Source of the DNA: Lenzites betulinus
Taxonomy: Eukaryota; Basidiomycota; Agaricomycetes; Polyporales; Polyporaceae
Direction of reading: 5' to 3'
DNA length: 64,000 bases
Assembly: GCA_022264855.1 (NCBI GenBank)
Contig: JABYQU010000015.1
Location: forward strand, 558,001 to 622,000
Every line of letters begins with the position of its first letter. The stretch's first letter is position 1. Positions 44,383-55,906 of this stretch are shown here, in pieces. A model generated the notes under the pieces. It saw nothing but the letters and a program-made list of their open reading frames with translations, had not been told where the DNA came from and ran no database searches. The translations under genes were made by a program, and so were the position numbers.

Positions 44383-44396
44383 TTATCTGATACGAT
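44383..44396 (-). promoter_or_regulatory. GATA site, candidate iron element displaced from the second ferric reductase
   Basis: TTATCTGATACGAT; the minus strand reads ATCAGATAA, an ATC(A/T)GATAA match. It agrees with the element before the first reductase (31916-31929) at 13 of 14 positions. A second AGATAA core is on the minus strand at 44420-44425. It begins 4 bp after the right target duplication. Without the LINE it would lie 194 bp from the reductase ATG. Confidence 0.5.
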
Positions 44397-44995
44397 ATGA
44401 TCGAGCTGCACAGTTCATCTTATCTCAATCTCCGGAACGTCATCGATCCGTACGCCATCCCGGTCGCTGCTTCGGACGACCTCGAACGAGTGGGCGATCA
44501 GCCGAGAAGCCCTTCGGGCGTCGGAGATGGTCGCACAGATAGGTTTGTCCGACTCACCTCTCATAATCTTACAAATTGATACGAAGACGTCCAACATAGT
44601 TGGCTGAATGACGGAATTTCACATTTTGAAGCTCTAGAATGCAAAGAGGGATGGGTAGTTTCTGTTAGGTATTGGCAAGGACACATTGGTATACCTCCCT
44701 TCGAGAAGAACTGAGCTGAAGGACTTCTACAATAGCCCGGGTTCGTCCATAAGGAGCGGCAAGGTATTGCTGGGCAGTGACAAGTCGTAGTTCTGTACAG
44801 TCTCGAAAGCTGACCATGTATGCATGACCCATGGCTGAATATTCCTCCAGATGGTAAGGGAGTCCGAGCCCGAACTTGAAGACGATGACGGTGTAAACGC
44901 AGAAGCACGTCGGCGTTTGCCGGAGCCGCCCACAGACCATCTAACGGCGGCTAAACACACCGATCGAGATCTCACGCACATAATTTCTGGCCTCC

Positions 44996-46701
44996 ATGTC
45001 CTCGACTTCTGGCAGCTCTTCAGATTCGGAACGGGCCTCGTCCTCGTCGCCGCCACCTAACAAACGGCCACGCGTAGAAAAGGAGGAAGAGAACGACGAA
45101 TCGGATAGCAATAACGACTCCGAGGATTCTGGGGACGAGTCCGACGCAGACGCACGCGAGGGCGAAGGCAGCGATGTTCCTGTACTCTCGCACGCCGAGA
45201 AGCGAAAGCAGAAAAGGGAAGAAGAGCGTGCAGCGAAGAAGGGTGCTCCTATACAACCCGATGGCGACAAGGCAGCTGGAAAATCAAAAGCAAAAAACGC
45301 TGCGGACCTGCCGCCCTCGAAGCAGTCAAAACGCCAGAACTCGGTGTGGATCGGCAACCTCTCATTCAAGACCACGCCTGCGTCCCTGCGGAACTTCTTC
45401 GATGGTGTCGGGGAGATCACGCGAGTGCACATGCCTATGAAGATGGTCACAGGAGGGCCGGAGGACAGGCGTCCTAGGCAGGAGAACCGCGGGTCAGTCC
45501 TGCACGGCTCGTCATGTTTTTTGCATCTTGCCAATATATTTCTTCATAGTTTTGCGTACGTGGACTTTGCGACGCCCGACGCCAAGACGGTAGCGATCAC
45601 GTTGTCTGAGAAGCCACTGGACGGAAGGCGTCTGCTCATCAAGGATGGTATGCCGACCCCTTAGCTTGCGCGAGGGATGGCTCGCTCACCGGGTTACTTA
45701 TAGGCGACGACTTCAATGGTCGTCCTGCGCCCGTAGCGGCAGCCCCCGGCGCGGAAGGCGCAGACCCGAATGCAGCCAAGAACGCCGGGCTGACGAAAAC
45801 CGCGCAAAAAATCCTGCGCGTTCAAAAGCAACCCCCAGGGCCGACGCTGTTCTTCGGAAACCTGGGGTTCGCGACGACGGAACAGTCCATCCTGGACCTC
45901 CTCGAGTCACACCGGCCCAAACCCAGCGCGAGCGCGAGCACGGGCGAGGTTGAGGAAAACGACGAAGAGACGGAAAAGGAGAAGGCCAAGGGCGACAAGT
46001 GGATCAGGAAGGTCCGTCTTGGGACGTTCGAAGACAGCGGGAAGTGTAAAGGGTACGTACTCAATCCCTCACATTCTCGTGTCTATTCCCCCAAATCGCC
46101 CCGCACCCTCCTCCACGCTCATCTCCGCTCGCGTGACCCCGCGCCCGCCGAGAACGCGACTGGGCTCGCCCAGCACGGTCTCGCGCTGCGCACTCTTCCC
46201 GCGTCCGTCCAATGACATACATTCTTCCCTCGCTCCGTTGCTGAGACCCTCCGAGAATCCGTTCGCTAACACACCCCACGCAGTTGGGCCTTCGTCGACT
46301 TCATGACCCCCGAGGGCGCGACCGCCGCGCTCACGAACCCGCGTAATCACCAGCTCGACGGACGCAAGCTCGTCGTCGAGTACGCCTCGCCCGACGCCGT
46401 CCGGCGTGGCGGTGGTCCCGGCGCGCGCCCCGATCGTGCACCCAAGAAACGTGCGTTCCCCGAGGATGGTGCGGAGAGCCGGCCGGCGAGCAGACGGCGG
46501 GTCGAGGAGGGCGAGGAGGGCACTACAGCAGGAGATGCGCCTGCGGGGGCGCGGGGGAGGAGAGAGGCGGCTGTGGCTGGGAGGGGTGGGAGGGGCGGGA
46601 GGCCTGCGCGTCCGCGCACGAGGCCCGGGGCTGCGCTGGCGCTGGCGAAGCGCGAGGACGTTGCGATCGTACCGAGCCAGGGGAAGAAGATCGTATTTTA
46701 G
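44996..46701 (+). CDS. NOP13: Nucleolar RNA-binding protein with two RRMs (Nop13/Rnp24-like)
   Basis: Probable pre-ribosome-associated nucleolar protein. Start MSSTSGSSSDSERASSSSPP at 44996. An acidic, Ser-rich leader is followed by Lys-rich segments (EKRKQKREEERAAKK). RRM1 has NSVWIGNLSFKTTPASLRNF, continues over a short intron to FAYVDFATPDAKTVAITLS, and ends LDGRRLLIKDG. RRM2 has TLFFGNLGFATTEQSILDLL, an acidic insert, and WAFVDFMTPEGATAALTNP with LDGRKLVVEYA. The tail is Arg/Gly-rich (AVAGRGGRGGRPARPRTRPG), ending ...PSQGKKIVF. The insert between the two halves of RRM2 and this architecture fit Nop13. Three introns. Convergent with TPA1, about 250 bp apart. Confidence 0.87.
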
Positions 46702-46954
46702 TCTCATTCGCGCTGTATACTTGCTCGCGTGCTCGCGATATCCCATGTAACTTGTTGTGTTGTTCAGCCGGGTTGTGTTGGATGAGTGAACGGGACTGGT
46801 ATGTCATTACAGACAATACTACAACTACTGCTACTGCTACTATCACCGGGAAAAATATATGGGTGGTACATAAGCCAATGCGCCGTGACGGGTCGTGAGG
46901 AGTGGAGGTGGGACAGGATAAAGCTCGAGATGTCGTCCGTCGTTATGGCCGCGA

Positions 46955-49198
46955 CTACGACGAAGCGTCCGAGTCCATCTCCTCCTCCTGGACCATCCCG
47001 ATCTCAAACTCGCCGCAGATGTCCCACCGCGAGCCCTCGGCCGCGGCGGAGACGTACTTCACGAAGCGCATCACGCCCTCGTCGCGCAGCACGAGCAGCA
47101 GCCGGTTGAAGCCCGGCTGCACCGTCAGCAGCGTCCCGTCGTCCTCTTCCTCCTCCTCATCGGCGTCCTCGTCCGCATCCGCGTCGAGCATGTCCGCTTC
47201 CTCATTCTCGACGTGCCCCTTGACGGTGCCGTTGCTCCCGTTCGTGCCATTGGTGCCGTTGCTGCCGTTGACGCCGTTGGTAGCTTTCTTCTTGGACGAA
47301 CCGGAGCGGTAGACGGCCGGGTCATCCTCCTCATCGTGTGGCGCCATGTAGCACTGCAACATGCTGTCAGTCATGATCAACGTGCGTATCAGCTGAGAGG
47401 CTCACCTCCCAGCCGCCCCACTCCCCGCTTTGCCACCCGCGCACGGGCTCCTCGCCCGGCGCAGAGCCATTCGTCACCATCGGCTCGTGCACCTCGACCT
47501 GCGGCGTTAGGCCGAGCACGACGTCCAGCCGCGTCTCCCCCGCCTCGCTCGTCGCCAGCGTGTAGTCCAGCCCAGGCCTGAACCGCCGCGCCTCCGCCGC
47601 GTAGCGCATCGGCAGCAGATTCGACACGCACGCGAGCCACGCGCGGAACGCCGCGCTCGGGTACAGCTCGTCCTGCAGACTGCGGACCGCCGCGTCCGGG
47701 TCCGTGTGCGCCCACCGCGGGCTCACCGCCGTCTTCGACCCGCCCGCCGCCGGCGCGCGCAGCGTGCAGTAGCGCCACTTGTGCGGCGGCCCCCGTGCGG
47801 CCCACGCGCCGTCCTCGCTCGCGCCCGCGGTGTGCGGCGGGATGCGCGTCGCGCGGTGCTGCCCGAGCCCGTCCGCGTCGTCGCGCTCGCGGAGGCCGGT
47901 GCGGAGCTTGTCCGCGAGCGGGGCGCACAGGAAGGAGTGCAGCTCGAGGCTCGACTCCTCGACGAAGCGCGACGCGAGCGCCTTCATCGTGCGCGCCTGG
48001 AGGTACACGGGGTTGAGGAACTCGGAGAGGAACGAGGCGTGCTCCTCCGAGAGGGGTTCGTTCGGGAGCGGGGGCTCGATCGTGTCGGGGTAGCTCCTGA
48101 AGTCGGTCTGGGTGGAGGCCTGTGTGCCGGCATTATTCAGTACGGCGTTAACTGGCGACGCCACCCGCTAAAAATCGACTCACGAGCTGTTCGCGGGAGC
48201 TCTTCAGCTCGGGCTGGTGGTCTGGCTGATAGCCCTCCTCCCCGGGCTGCGCAGCGTGGAACCAGCCACTGATGCTCAGCCGTTGCCGGCCGTCTTCGGA
48301 CTCGCCGACGACGACCTCCTCGACCGAGTGGAAACTGTAGCCTGGCTGAACCTCGAAGAACACAAACTGGTTCCAGACTGGGGGGATGCTTTTCGACGGG
48401 ACCGCCTCGGGCTCGGGGACGCCGTCCGTACCGGGCTTCACAGGGTACAGCTCCAACGCGCCGCCCCATTCGCGCTGCCAGCCCTGGTAGTGTGGGAGGG
48501 GCATATAAAGGATATACGAGACACGGCGGGAGCCGATGACGTCGTCGTGGTTGAGCAGGTGGCAGCCTTTCCGGTAGCTGACGATGGACATGTCCTGCTT
48601 GGTGCCTGAGAGGGGGCCGCACCCGGTGACGGCGCGGAGGAAGCTGCGGAACATGGGGGAGTAGAGGGCATCGCGGAGGGTGAGGAGCGAGGGCAGGAGC
48701 GCGATCTGCTGCTGGTCGAGGAAGCTGAGCGAGGCGAGGTCGCCAGTTTGGTACACCTAGATTAGATAAAGCAGGAAAGTGAGCTCAGCCACCGATTTGC
48801 GCGCGGGGCGCACCAGACCGCGGGGGATGCGGGGACCCTGGTGCCCGTTCGCAGCCGCCATGGGGAATAGTGAAGCGCACCTTGTAGATGTCTGTCTCCT
48901 TCTCTGAGAAGCTGAGTTCTGCGAGCGCCTCGTCCTTTACGCGCTGAAGCAGATCGTCCTGGAAAAGCTTGTCGACGACGGCATGCTTGAATGGGGCGCT
49001 GCCGTCATACTCGGTGTGTAGCCGATGTATGTTCGACGGTCCGAAGAGGTCTGGCGCGAAGTGGGGAGTGGGGTCAGGGACTGCGCCGGGGGCGGAGGCG
49101 GCGTCCGAGATGTGGCTCGACTTGAGCCTTTTGAGCAGGGTCGGTTCTGAGGAGTCGGGCTGGGGGGAGGGGGAGCGTTGGTGCGTCCTGTGCGTCAT
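46955..49198 (-). CDS. TPA1: Prolyl dihydroxylase of ribosomal protein uS12 (Tpa1/Ofd1), Fe(II)/2-oxoglutarate oxygenase
   Basis: Hydroxylates a proline of the 40S decoding-centre protein; the fission yeast orthologue also takes part in oxygen/sterol sensing. Start MTHRTHQRSPSPQPDSSEPT at 49198. The catalytic double-stranded beta-helix shows HLLNHDDVIGSRRVSYILYM (the H-x-D iron ligands), WGGALELYPV, FVFFEVQPGYSFHSVEEVVV (distal His) and RQRLSISGWFH (2-oxoglutarate Arg). A second, non-catalytic helical/beta domain starts at FRSYPDTIEPPLPNEPLSEE and includes WRYCTLRAP, ending with an acidic stretch (ADADEDADEEEEEDDG) and FNRLLLVLRDEGVMRFVKYV. A Gly-Ser/Asn-Gly repeat (GVNGSNGTNGTNGSNGTV) lies before the acidic run. 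About 650 residues and four introns, as expected for the family. Confidence 0.9.
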
Positions 49199-50983
49199 GG
49201 CCGTCGTCGTCGTCGCGCAGCGAGCAGGGTGAGAGGGGGGATCTGGACGGGCGTGTCGGGGGAGGGGTATATGAGAGCTCGAGGAGGGTGATGGAGAGCG
49301 AAAGCCTCGGCCAGACCAGACTGCGAAATCTTGCTCTCGGGACGTTTGTTAGGCGCCCGCCCCTGCGCACACATCCTCCCCTTCCTGCCCAGACCCCTGC
49401 CGCCCCGCCCTTACCGCCTGCGCTATCTTCGGGTGGGTTCGCACTCTCCCGCGTGTCTCTTGCGCCAGTCATCTGGCGTGAATCGGGCGAATCACGCTCG
49501 CTGCACTCGACGCACGCCGCCGCTCGACGCGCTCGGCACCTCCCGCGCGTCCGGATATGGCAACCTTTCGCTCCCACCGCTAAGAACGAGTACTCACCGG
49601 CGTGGCGGTCTGGCCGCTCGGGCAGTGTGGCCAGACCGCCAGGGACCTGCGACCGACCTGAACCGATGGGAGGTGCCCGACCAACGTCATCGTTCACCAG
49701 ACGACCCGCCGCTTCCCGGCTTCGAGCCCGCTTACCGCCGCCGCCAATCTCCAACAAGCACAAGCAGCTGCACCGTGAAGCCCGCCTTCCCTCCGTCTGC
49801 CACCGTTCAGCTAAAAATGCGCACAGGCACCGAGCATCCGTGCAATGACTTCAAGTGGATGCGAACAGCTCAGACAGTGCAGCGGAGGGCCCAGACCATC
49901 GGCTAATTTGTATTGGCCAATGGGGCCATGCGCCAGGATCTGACCTCTCGATTCCCGCAGCCTGCCAGATAATTATGTCAGACTTCCGCACCAGCTGCGA
50001 CATTCCCAGCTGGCCTTCGGCACGCTGCGTACGTACGTCCACTCTCGACACGATCTTCCCGGCCCCGTGGACATGGACGGGCAATACGTCATGCATTCAC
50101 TTGCGCTAGAGATCTTCGTGGCCCTCTCATTCGCTAGCTGGACCCCCCGAAATACAAATTATCACTGGTTCTGCAACAATGTTCGCACCGGCGCAATCGC
50201 CCTCGCTGCTCTGGGATTGGTGTGGGTCACAGGCCACGAGATTTGACAGACATGGGCAGAACCGCACCCATTGTTATCTGTTCGAAGTTTGCGGCCCAAG
50301 GAAGATAGTGTTCTCCAACATCTCGACACACGCAAAAACCCTCTAGCGATAACACGGTGGGTCAGATACGACACGAGCGCGGGCGAGTATACGCCCGCAT
50401 GCGCTCCCGCGGCGGGTTCGCACCTTCCTGACGGGCACGTTCTGGCACGCATGACATACCATGGGATCGCACAGGGCCTAGGGGACCGCGCATCGCGAAG
50501 AACCGAGTCTATGCATACAGCGGACGGGCGGGTACGTAACCGGGCGGGCGCCCGTCCATATACAGGTATGAACAAAGCCAGCGAAGTACGAGTGACAATC
50601 ATGTCCGGAGCAAGACCAGGGATAGACTGAAGAGAGAGGGTGGACGGTGGCGGTGGACGGAACCGTAGTGAAGCTGAAGATGAGGGAGCCAAATGGAGAT
50701 GGGATGGTGTCGTAATGTGAATCGTGTCGCGTGTCGAAGATGGGTAGTAATAACATCGGGGATCGGGGTGCCACATCCCTCGCGGGAACTGGGGCTGTGA
50801 TCCTATGAGTACGCATCGAGCGCGGAGGACACTGACACATACAGAGCTGGCGGCGCAGTGCGGACGACGCGCGTCCTAGCGGTCCTGGTACGCAGCAAAC
50901 GCCCTCCTCGCGGAATTGCGTGCCCACGCCCACGCCCCTCCCCGAGCAGGACCCGCCGGCCAGACCGGGTGCGCAGGCCGCTT
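49199..50983. other. GC-rich intergenic stretch
   Basis: About 1.8 kb between the TPA1 start and the next gene's stop. Long open frames occur on both strands because of base composition, but none shows a domain or plausible splice pattern. It contains a perfect 12-bp inverted repeat at 49604-49640. A missed small gene cannot be excluded. Confidence 0.4.
49604..49640. repeat. Perfect 12-bp inverted repeat (hairpin)
   Basis: GGCGGTCTGGCC (49604-49615) and GGCCAGACCGCC (49629-49640) with a 13-nt spacer. It lies about 400 bp before the TPA1 ATG on the upstream side. Role unknown. Confidence 0.7.
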
Positions 50984-52593
50984 CTACAACTCCACAAGCG
51001 GCCCCTTCTCCTCGTCCGGCCGCGCACCGGAACGCGCACTATTCCGACCAGACGTCGAATGTCTGTGCGAGTGCCCATGCGAGTGTGAGTGAGAGTGCGA
51101 ATGCCGGTGCGCGCGCGGCGTGCCGACCGCAGTTGCGTGCCTCGGCGCGATCCACGCCTCCATCGCGTGCATGCTTCGCGCCTCCTCTTCGGACATGCTC
51201 CCGACAGGCACCGTCGCGTACACCGCGATCTCCTTTCCGGGAGTCGATGACGTCGGCGCGGGGGACGTATGCGGGTTGACGAGGTAGATGCGCTGCAGCG
51301 GGACGTGTGCGCTGCTACAAGGCGAGCGCGCATGTGCGCCGCGCAGGAACTCGCGGGAGAGGTGGCCGTAGTATTGCGAAAGCGCGATGACGATGTGAAG
51401 CTGGAGATCACGGATGGGTGCGTAGACCGCCGCAGTGGAGGGAGGGAGAGCAAAAAATAGAATCAGTCAACTGCATCACGTTTGCACAGATCGCCCGCGC
51501 GTCCGCCGGTCGGCGCGGACGCGCGGGCAGGAGTCAGGGAAGCGGAACGGGACTCACTCGTACGACGATGAGGATGAACATCACCCCGAGCACGGCGACG
51601 ACTGCGCGTTCGAACCACTGCTCGCAGTTCTCGAGCGAGAGCCCCATCTCGCCCATGTCGCGCATGAGCTCGGGGTGGCGCGTGAGTTCCTCGCACACTG
51701 TTGAGCGCAGCGACGACGAGTGGAACGTCGTGTAGCTCACGGCCAGCGTCGCGAGCGTGACGAACACAAAGTCGGCGATGGAGTAGTCGCGGTATACGCG
51801 GACGAACTGGCGGACGTGCTATTGATTCCGAATCGGCGTCAGGCGGGCACGGGCAAGGAGAGAAAACAATCAGCATCGAGCACATCTCCGAGACAAATGG
51901 GGGGTTTCACGACGAGCAATTGCCCAGGGTTCTGTTCCAAAACAACGCAGGAATAGAGCTATTTCGCGATGTGCGCAAGGCAGAAGTCTACGCGTGCTCC
52001 TGCCAAAAATGCACCATTCAAGAGCATCAGGGCTCTGCCTAAGGCAGAGCAAACGCTCAGCCAAACAGCTCTGATAGGTCCAACACTGGTTTCCTGGTTC
52101 TGCGCCAGAGACAGACTGGGAGCTCCAATAACAAAGCACTGAGAGCTTGCAGGCCAACTGTGGGCTGCCTCGTTTTCCAAATCGATAACTTTATGACCGG
52201 GCTTCAGACCTGAACCAGCCTCGGGACCAGTATGTCGACCAGAGTCCAGTTCAGACGTTGTTCCAACCCCGTTCTGGAGTAGAACCGCGGGCAAGTGCGC
52301 GTCGTGTATAGGAACGGGGGCAGCAGGTAACACATCCAAATATGGAGACATACCTTAGCAAGCCCGATGAAACCAATCGTACACGACGCCGCCGCCACGG
52401 CGAAGTAGACGAAGAGCATGCCCCAAACGAGGCGGACGCTGTCGACGGCCCACACGTCGATGGAGCCCTCCCACTCGGACTCATTCTCGGAGCCGAGTGA
52501 GCGAGAAAGGGCCAGGAGGCGGAGAGCGAAGGCGAGATTGCACAATGCGCCGACTAGGGAGCCGGCGAGGGAAAGAGACCTGAAGAGCGACAT
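50984..52593 (-). CDS. Four-helix membrane protein with His-rich C-terminal tail
   Basis: Not a protein I can name. Exon 1 (52593 to about 52355) encodes MSLFRSLSLAGSLVGALCNL, AFALRLLAL and WGMLFVYFAVAAASCTIGFI, two hydrophobic helices. A GTATGT donor follows GLAK, and the next exon starts HVRQFVRVYRDYSIADFVF at about 51822, an intron of about 530 bp, some ten times the local norm. Two more helices come next (DFVFVTLATLAVSYTTF; ERAVVAVLGVMFILIVV), then a cytosolic tail from LHIVIALSQYYGHLSREFL. The tail contains a repeated His-Ser/His-Gly tract (RHSHSHSHSHGHSHRHS) that could bind metal, and ends PDEEKGPLVEL. The overall shape, small with four helices and two polar ends, is like fungal tetraspan membrane proteins. 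Length is about 330 residues. Confidence 0.65.
52032..52050. repeat. Near-perfect palindrome inside the long intron
   Basis: GCTCTGCC-TAA-GGCAGAGC: 8-bp arms around a 3-nt centre. It lies within the unusually long intron of the four-helix membrane protein gene. Confidence 0.6.
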
Positions 52594-53926
52594 GGGTGAG
52601 CTAACAAGTTCAGGCTAGGTCTCGGTTGGTCTCTAGGTAGAGATGGAGGGAGTTGCGGGAGACCGCCAAGTACGAGAGTAGCGAGAAGAGGAGCGGAGGG
52701 AGAGTGGGGATGCAAACGAGGGGATGCGAGGTATATGGAAGAGAGACGGACGCGGTGGTCGCAGACGATGAGCTCAGAGGTCGGACAGGCGGCGCAGCGC
52801 TCGTGCGTCCGGCGCTGTGCGGAAAGATGAGCGCGCCACCCGCGGTCGGCCGAGCGCTGGATGCACATGCCGTCCTCGTGCTTCTCGCCATCGACGTCTG
52901 CGCAGGACTGCGGCCAGATCCACGGACGGGCAGCGGATGCTCTAAAGCGGACCAGAAGCTGAAGAACGCCGAGCGGACTCACCGAATAAAGTAATGGCCC
53001 ATGACGTCCTCCTTTCTGAACCTATTATACAGCCGATGTCAAAGGTGCGCGCTTCGTCGCTGTCGTACACTGGCAAAACGTATCCGAGGAAACCCGGAGT
53101 AAGAGGGGAAGCGGGAGAAGATGAGTGGGAGAGGCAAGGGGTGAGCGGAATCCGCGGCGCGTCGGGTGCGAGAGAAGCCTCGTCATTCAAAATGGGCGCG
53201 GTATATATGCAATGCAGTTTCAAGATCCCTGGATTCAGGAAAGGGGCCTCCGACTCCGAGTTCGACCGCTCGCTCAGCGCTCAGGGTGCACCACAGCCAA
53301 CTCCCGGCTGCCCGGGCAATCGAACGACAATGTACGGCTACATGACTGTACGCACATTGGTCACCCTTGATTTGATTTCTCGGCCGACTTCCTCAGTCAT
53401 CTCGGACTCACATCTTCTCTAGAAACAATCTACCGTCGTTCCTGGTCCGTTCGAAGCACCACTCGCCCCCACTGGCACGGACTCGCACCCGCATGGCTTA
53501 GCATGGCCCATGCGCTGCGCAAGAGACTACCGGAGCCGTGAACGAGTTAATCCCTCACCCCTAAATACTAATAGCGCTACAAGTCATCACACAGCGTCGT
53601 GCGCGCGGTAGCATCTACATCATCCCAGCGTGATGACCGCACCAGCGCTGTTGCATGCTGTTGCATCGCGTCGCCCAGATATTGACCTTAAAAGAAGCTG
53701 GGGGCGCGGTGCCATGCACGAAACTCCACACGCGGATGGTGTCAAGATCAATGGAAGTCTGCGTGCTATGATGTTTCCAGATGCCTATGAATACCACATG
53801 CGCAACATACTTCACAAGTCAGATACGCCTGGAACAACTTGCCCACAAATTCGCCAAATTGTAAAAGCTGTGACCAGTTTCCGCTTACCGGCCGGCGGCC
53901 GGTCTGGATGATTCACCGGTGGCCGC
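52594..53926. other. Intergenic region upstream of the four-helix protein gene
   Basis: About 1.3 kb between the four-helix gene's start and the RCF2 stop. Short plus-strand open frames (52653-52994, 52994-53422) show no domain. A short inverted GC tract, CCGGCCGGCGGCCGG (53888-53902), lies close to the RCF2 3' end. Otherwise nothing recognisable. Confidence 0.4.
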
Positions 53927-54882
53927 TCAGGAGGGTCGAGTGTTTGACTTGGTCTCGACTGTCCGTTCTTTCGCTTCCTGATCCAAAATATCTTTCCAGG
54001 AATGATCAGGAGCCTGCATACAATAAAGTGAGTCGGGGAGCATAGTCCATTGCAAGGTTTTATATGCACGCACGATGTGTCTGAAACGGTGGTCATCTTC
54101 CTCCTCGTATTCTTTGGCGCGTTGGGAGTGCGTCAAAACGCCGGCTGCGATGATGATGCCGATGGTGAGCCCCTGCGCCCACATCCGCGCCTGTACGATC
54201 TGATTATATTATTAGAACGGCTGCCGCAGCAGTGCATGAATGACTATTGGCAAACCTTTTGTGGAACAGATTGGTAGCTGTAGATTCCGACGGTCAGCAA
54301 CTCCCGATTGACCTCATCCATGCGATGACATACGGATCACGCATGATATAGGTGAACGAGCCGGTGAGAGCTGCGGCCCAGCTGGTGAGGATGATACCGT
54401 ACTCATGCCTCCTCGCAAAGTCGCTGAACTTCTGGGTGGCGGTCATCCTCTCCCATCTGGCCTTCTGACGCGCTTGTACGGCATCCAGCTCAGCTTTACC
54501 CGCTCCTGTCCTGTGGAATTACATATCTGTTAGCTTGTAGGACATATCACGCAGTTAGCACATACCAGCGCGCTTCCTCGAATCGCTGGCCTGCATGCTC
54601 AGCAGAGATTACGAAGGCGGGCACGGCGACAAGTATAACACCGAAAGCCTTGAGTGAAGGTGGGAGCGCGCGATAGTAGGGCCATCTGCGATGGAGGAGA
54701 TACGATGCGGGGAGGGAGACTGCGAGGCCGCCAGTGAAGCCCTTAAGTCCGCCGACAATTGTGGCGCGCTGCTGAGCGTCCTGCTCTTCCTTGGAGCTAA
54801 GCTAATGATTATGATAGTGTCCGAGTCGGGCGTAGGTCAGTATTGAAGGAAACTTGTTTCAGGTCGCGTAGCGCACCTTCAT
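53927..54882 (-). CDS. RCF2: HIG1-domain mitochondrial protein (Rcf2-like respiratory supercomplex factor)
   Basis: Inner mitochondrial membrane protein that associates with cytochrome c oxidase and respiratory supercomplexes. A tiny first exon (Met-Lys, start 54882) is spliced to LSSKEEQDAQQRATIVGGLK, then GFTGGLAVSLPASYLL and LKAFGVILVAVPAFVISAEH. The HIG1 domain begins RHEYGIILTSWAAALTGSFT with YIMRDP, is carried over a mini-exon (YQSVPQK, flanked by GTATGT...ACAG and GTTTGC...TCAG introns), and ends IVQARMWAQGLTIGIIIAAG with VLTHSQR. The C-terminal exon reads APDHSWKDILDQEAKER and stops at 53927. About 220 residues, close to yeast Rcf2 (224). Five exons; the two-codon and seven-codon exons make it easy to miss. 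Confidence 0.85.
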
Positions 54883-55906
54883 GTGTGGCGGCGGGAGGGA
54901 GGAGGTGCGGACACAACATGGTGAGTGCGTCCACAGTATATATAGCGTGCTGTATTATAATATCAGGCCTTAAAGTTCGAGTGGTCGTCGAGGACGGAGT
55001 TCTTCGGTCAAGGAGGGAACATCACCATGACGTCACGCGACACCTTCGCGCCATTTCGGGACAGACGCCCACGGGTCCTATGTACGCAAAAGACGCCCAC
55101 TCGTGCATTGCTCCCGACGACAACCGCCATCCACCTGCGTGCATATACTATAGTATGTGTGCCTTTGTATTCAGACTTTGGCGAGCTTCAGGCGACTTGA
55201 AAGCTTACTCACAGCTTCCTGAAGCTCAAACCTCAACTTCAAACTCTGATTCACGAATCTATTCTACGTTCTGCTCGTCGTTCTCCTGCTGGACCTAATG
55301 ATTCTTGTAGATTCGTGCACGCTGCACTTTCGCAACCATCTAAGCTAGGTCGTATATAATATCGGGATGTTGCCCACAAATATGTTAAAATTAGCCTGTG
55401 CAAGACAGTATCTTGCAAGGTCGGGGGGTTCAATATTGCATCCAAACCGCCCCGACAAACCGCCAGCTCTGAGTTACCTGTGGACCTGCCAAATCTGATC
55501 AATGCTGACCATAAAGTCTATTAACACGCTCCAGATGTCACCGCCTATGTTCTTCACCAAATAGCAACCACGCCACCCGGACCGCGACACCACGCCCTCA
55601 CAGCACGGCACCCCTACCTGTGCATCTCTGGCTCTTCACTGGCTAGACTTATGCTGGATTCTCTTGGGTTCTCTCCTTTGTTTTCTTGATGTCGTCACTT
55701 TGACAACTCTCTGTTCGGCGCTATATATGGTTCAACATGCGGACCAGCCACGATGTGGCTGAAGACAAAGGCAGTCTCTGCATAAATACGCCATCGCGCT
55801 GCTCTATTCAGCCACAACCACACTTGCTCTCGTTCTATACTATCTACCTCCTGCTGCACCCGCATCTCGCGTCTATACCCGCCAAAACCCAATCCTGAAT
55901 AACACC
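54883..55906. other. Divergent promoter region RCF2 / epoxide hydrolase
   Basis: About 1 kb between divergently transcribed genes. It contains a 9-bp inverted repeat CACGAATCT ... AGATTCGTG (near 55252 and 55306) and an AT-rich TATATAATA tract near 55353. Closer to 55907 there is a possible TATA-like element at 55721-55727 (CTATATATGG). No gene seen. Confidence 0.4.

Larger units (their letters stand above)
44099..44995. other. LINE 3' UTR, poly-A tail, displaced promoter DNA and NOP13 upstream region
   Basis: 44099-44340 is the LINE 3' UTR and 44341-44372 a run of 32 A's. From 44373 comes host DNA that probably once adjoined the second reductase promoter, carrying GATA motifs. The rest, to 44995, should hold the NOP13 promoter. 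Short minus-strand open frames here (44415-44597, 44665-44940) have no clear identity and were not called. Confidence 0.5.

Noticed and set aside
47706..48272. 188-codon plus-strand frame opposite TPA1
   Set aside because: Antisense shadow in GC-rich coding DNA; Arg/Ala-rich with no domain, while the minus strand encodes TPA1.
49288..49906. Overlapping plus-strand frames of 186 and 191 codons
   Set aside because: Pro/Arg/Ser-rich composition from GC-rich DNA, no domain, no splice support.
52653..53422. Two adjoining plus-strand frames
   Set aside because: No domain and no plausible joining; likely chance.
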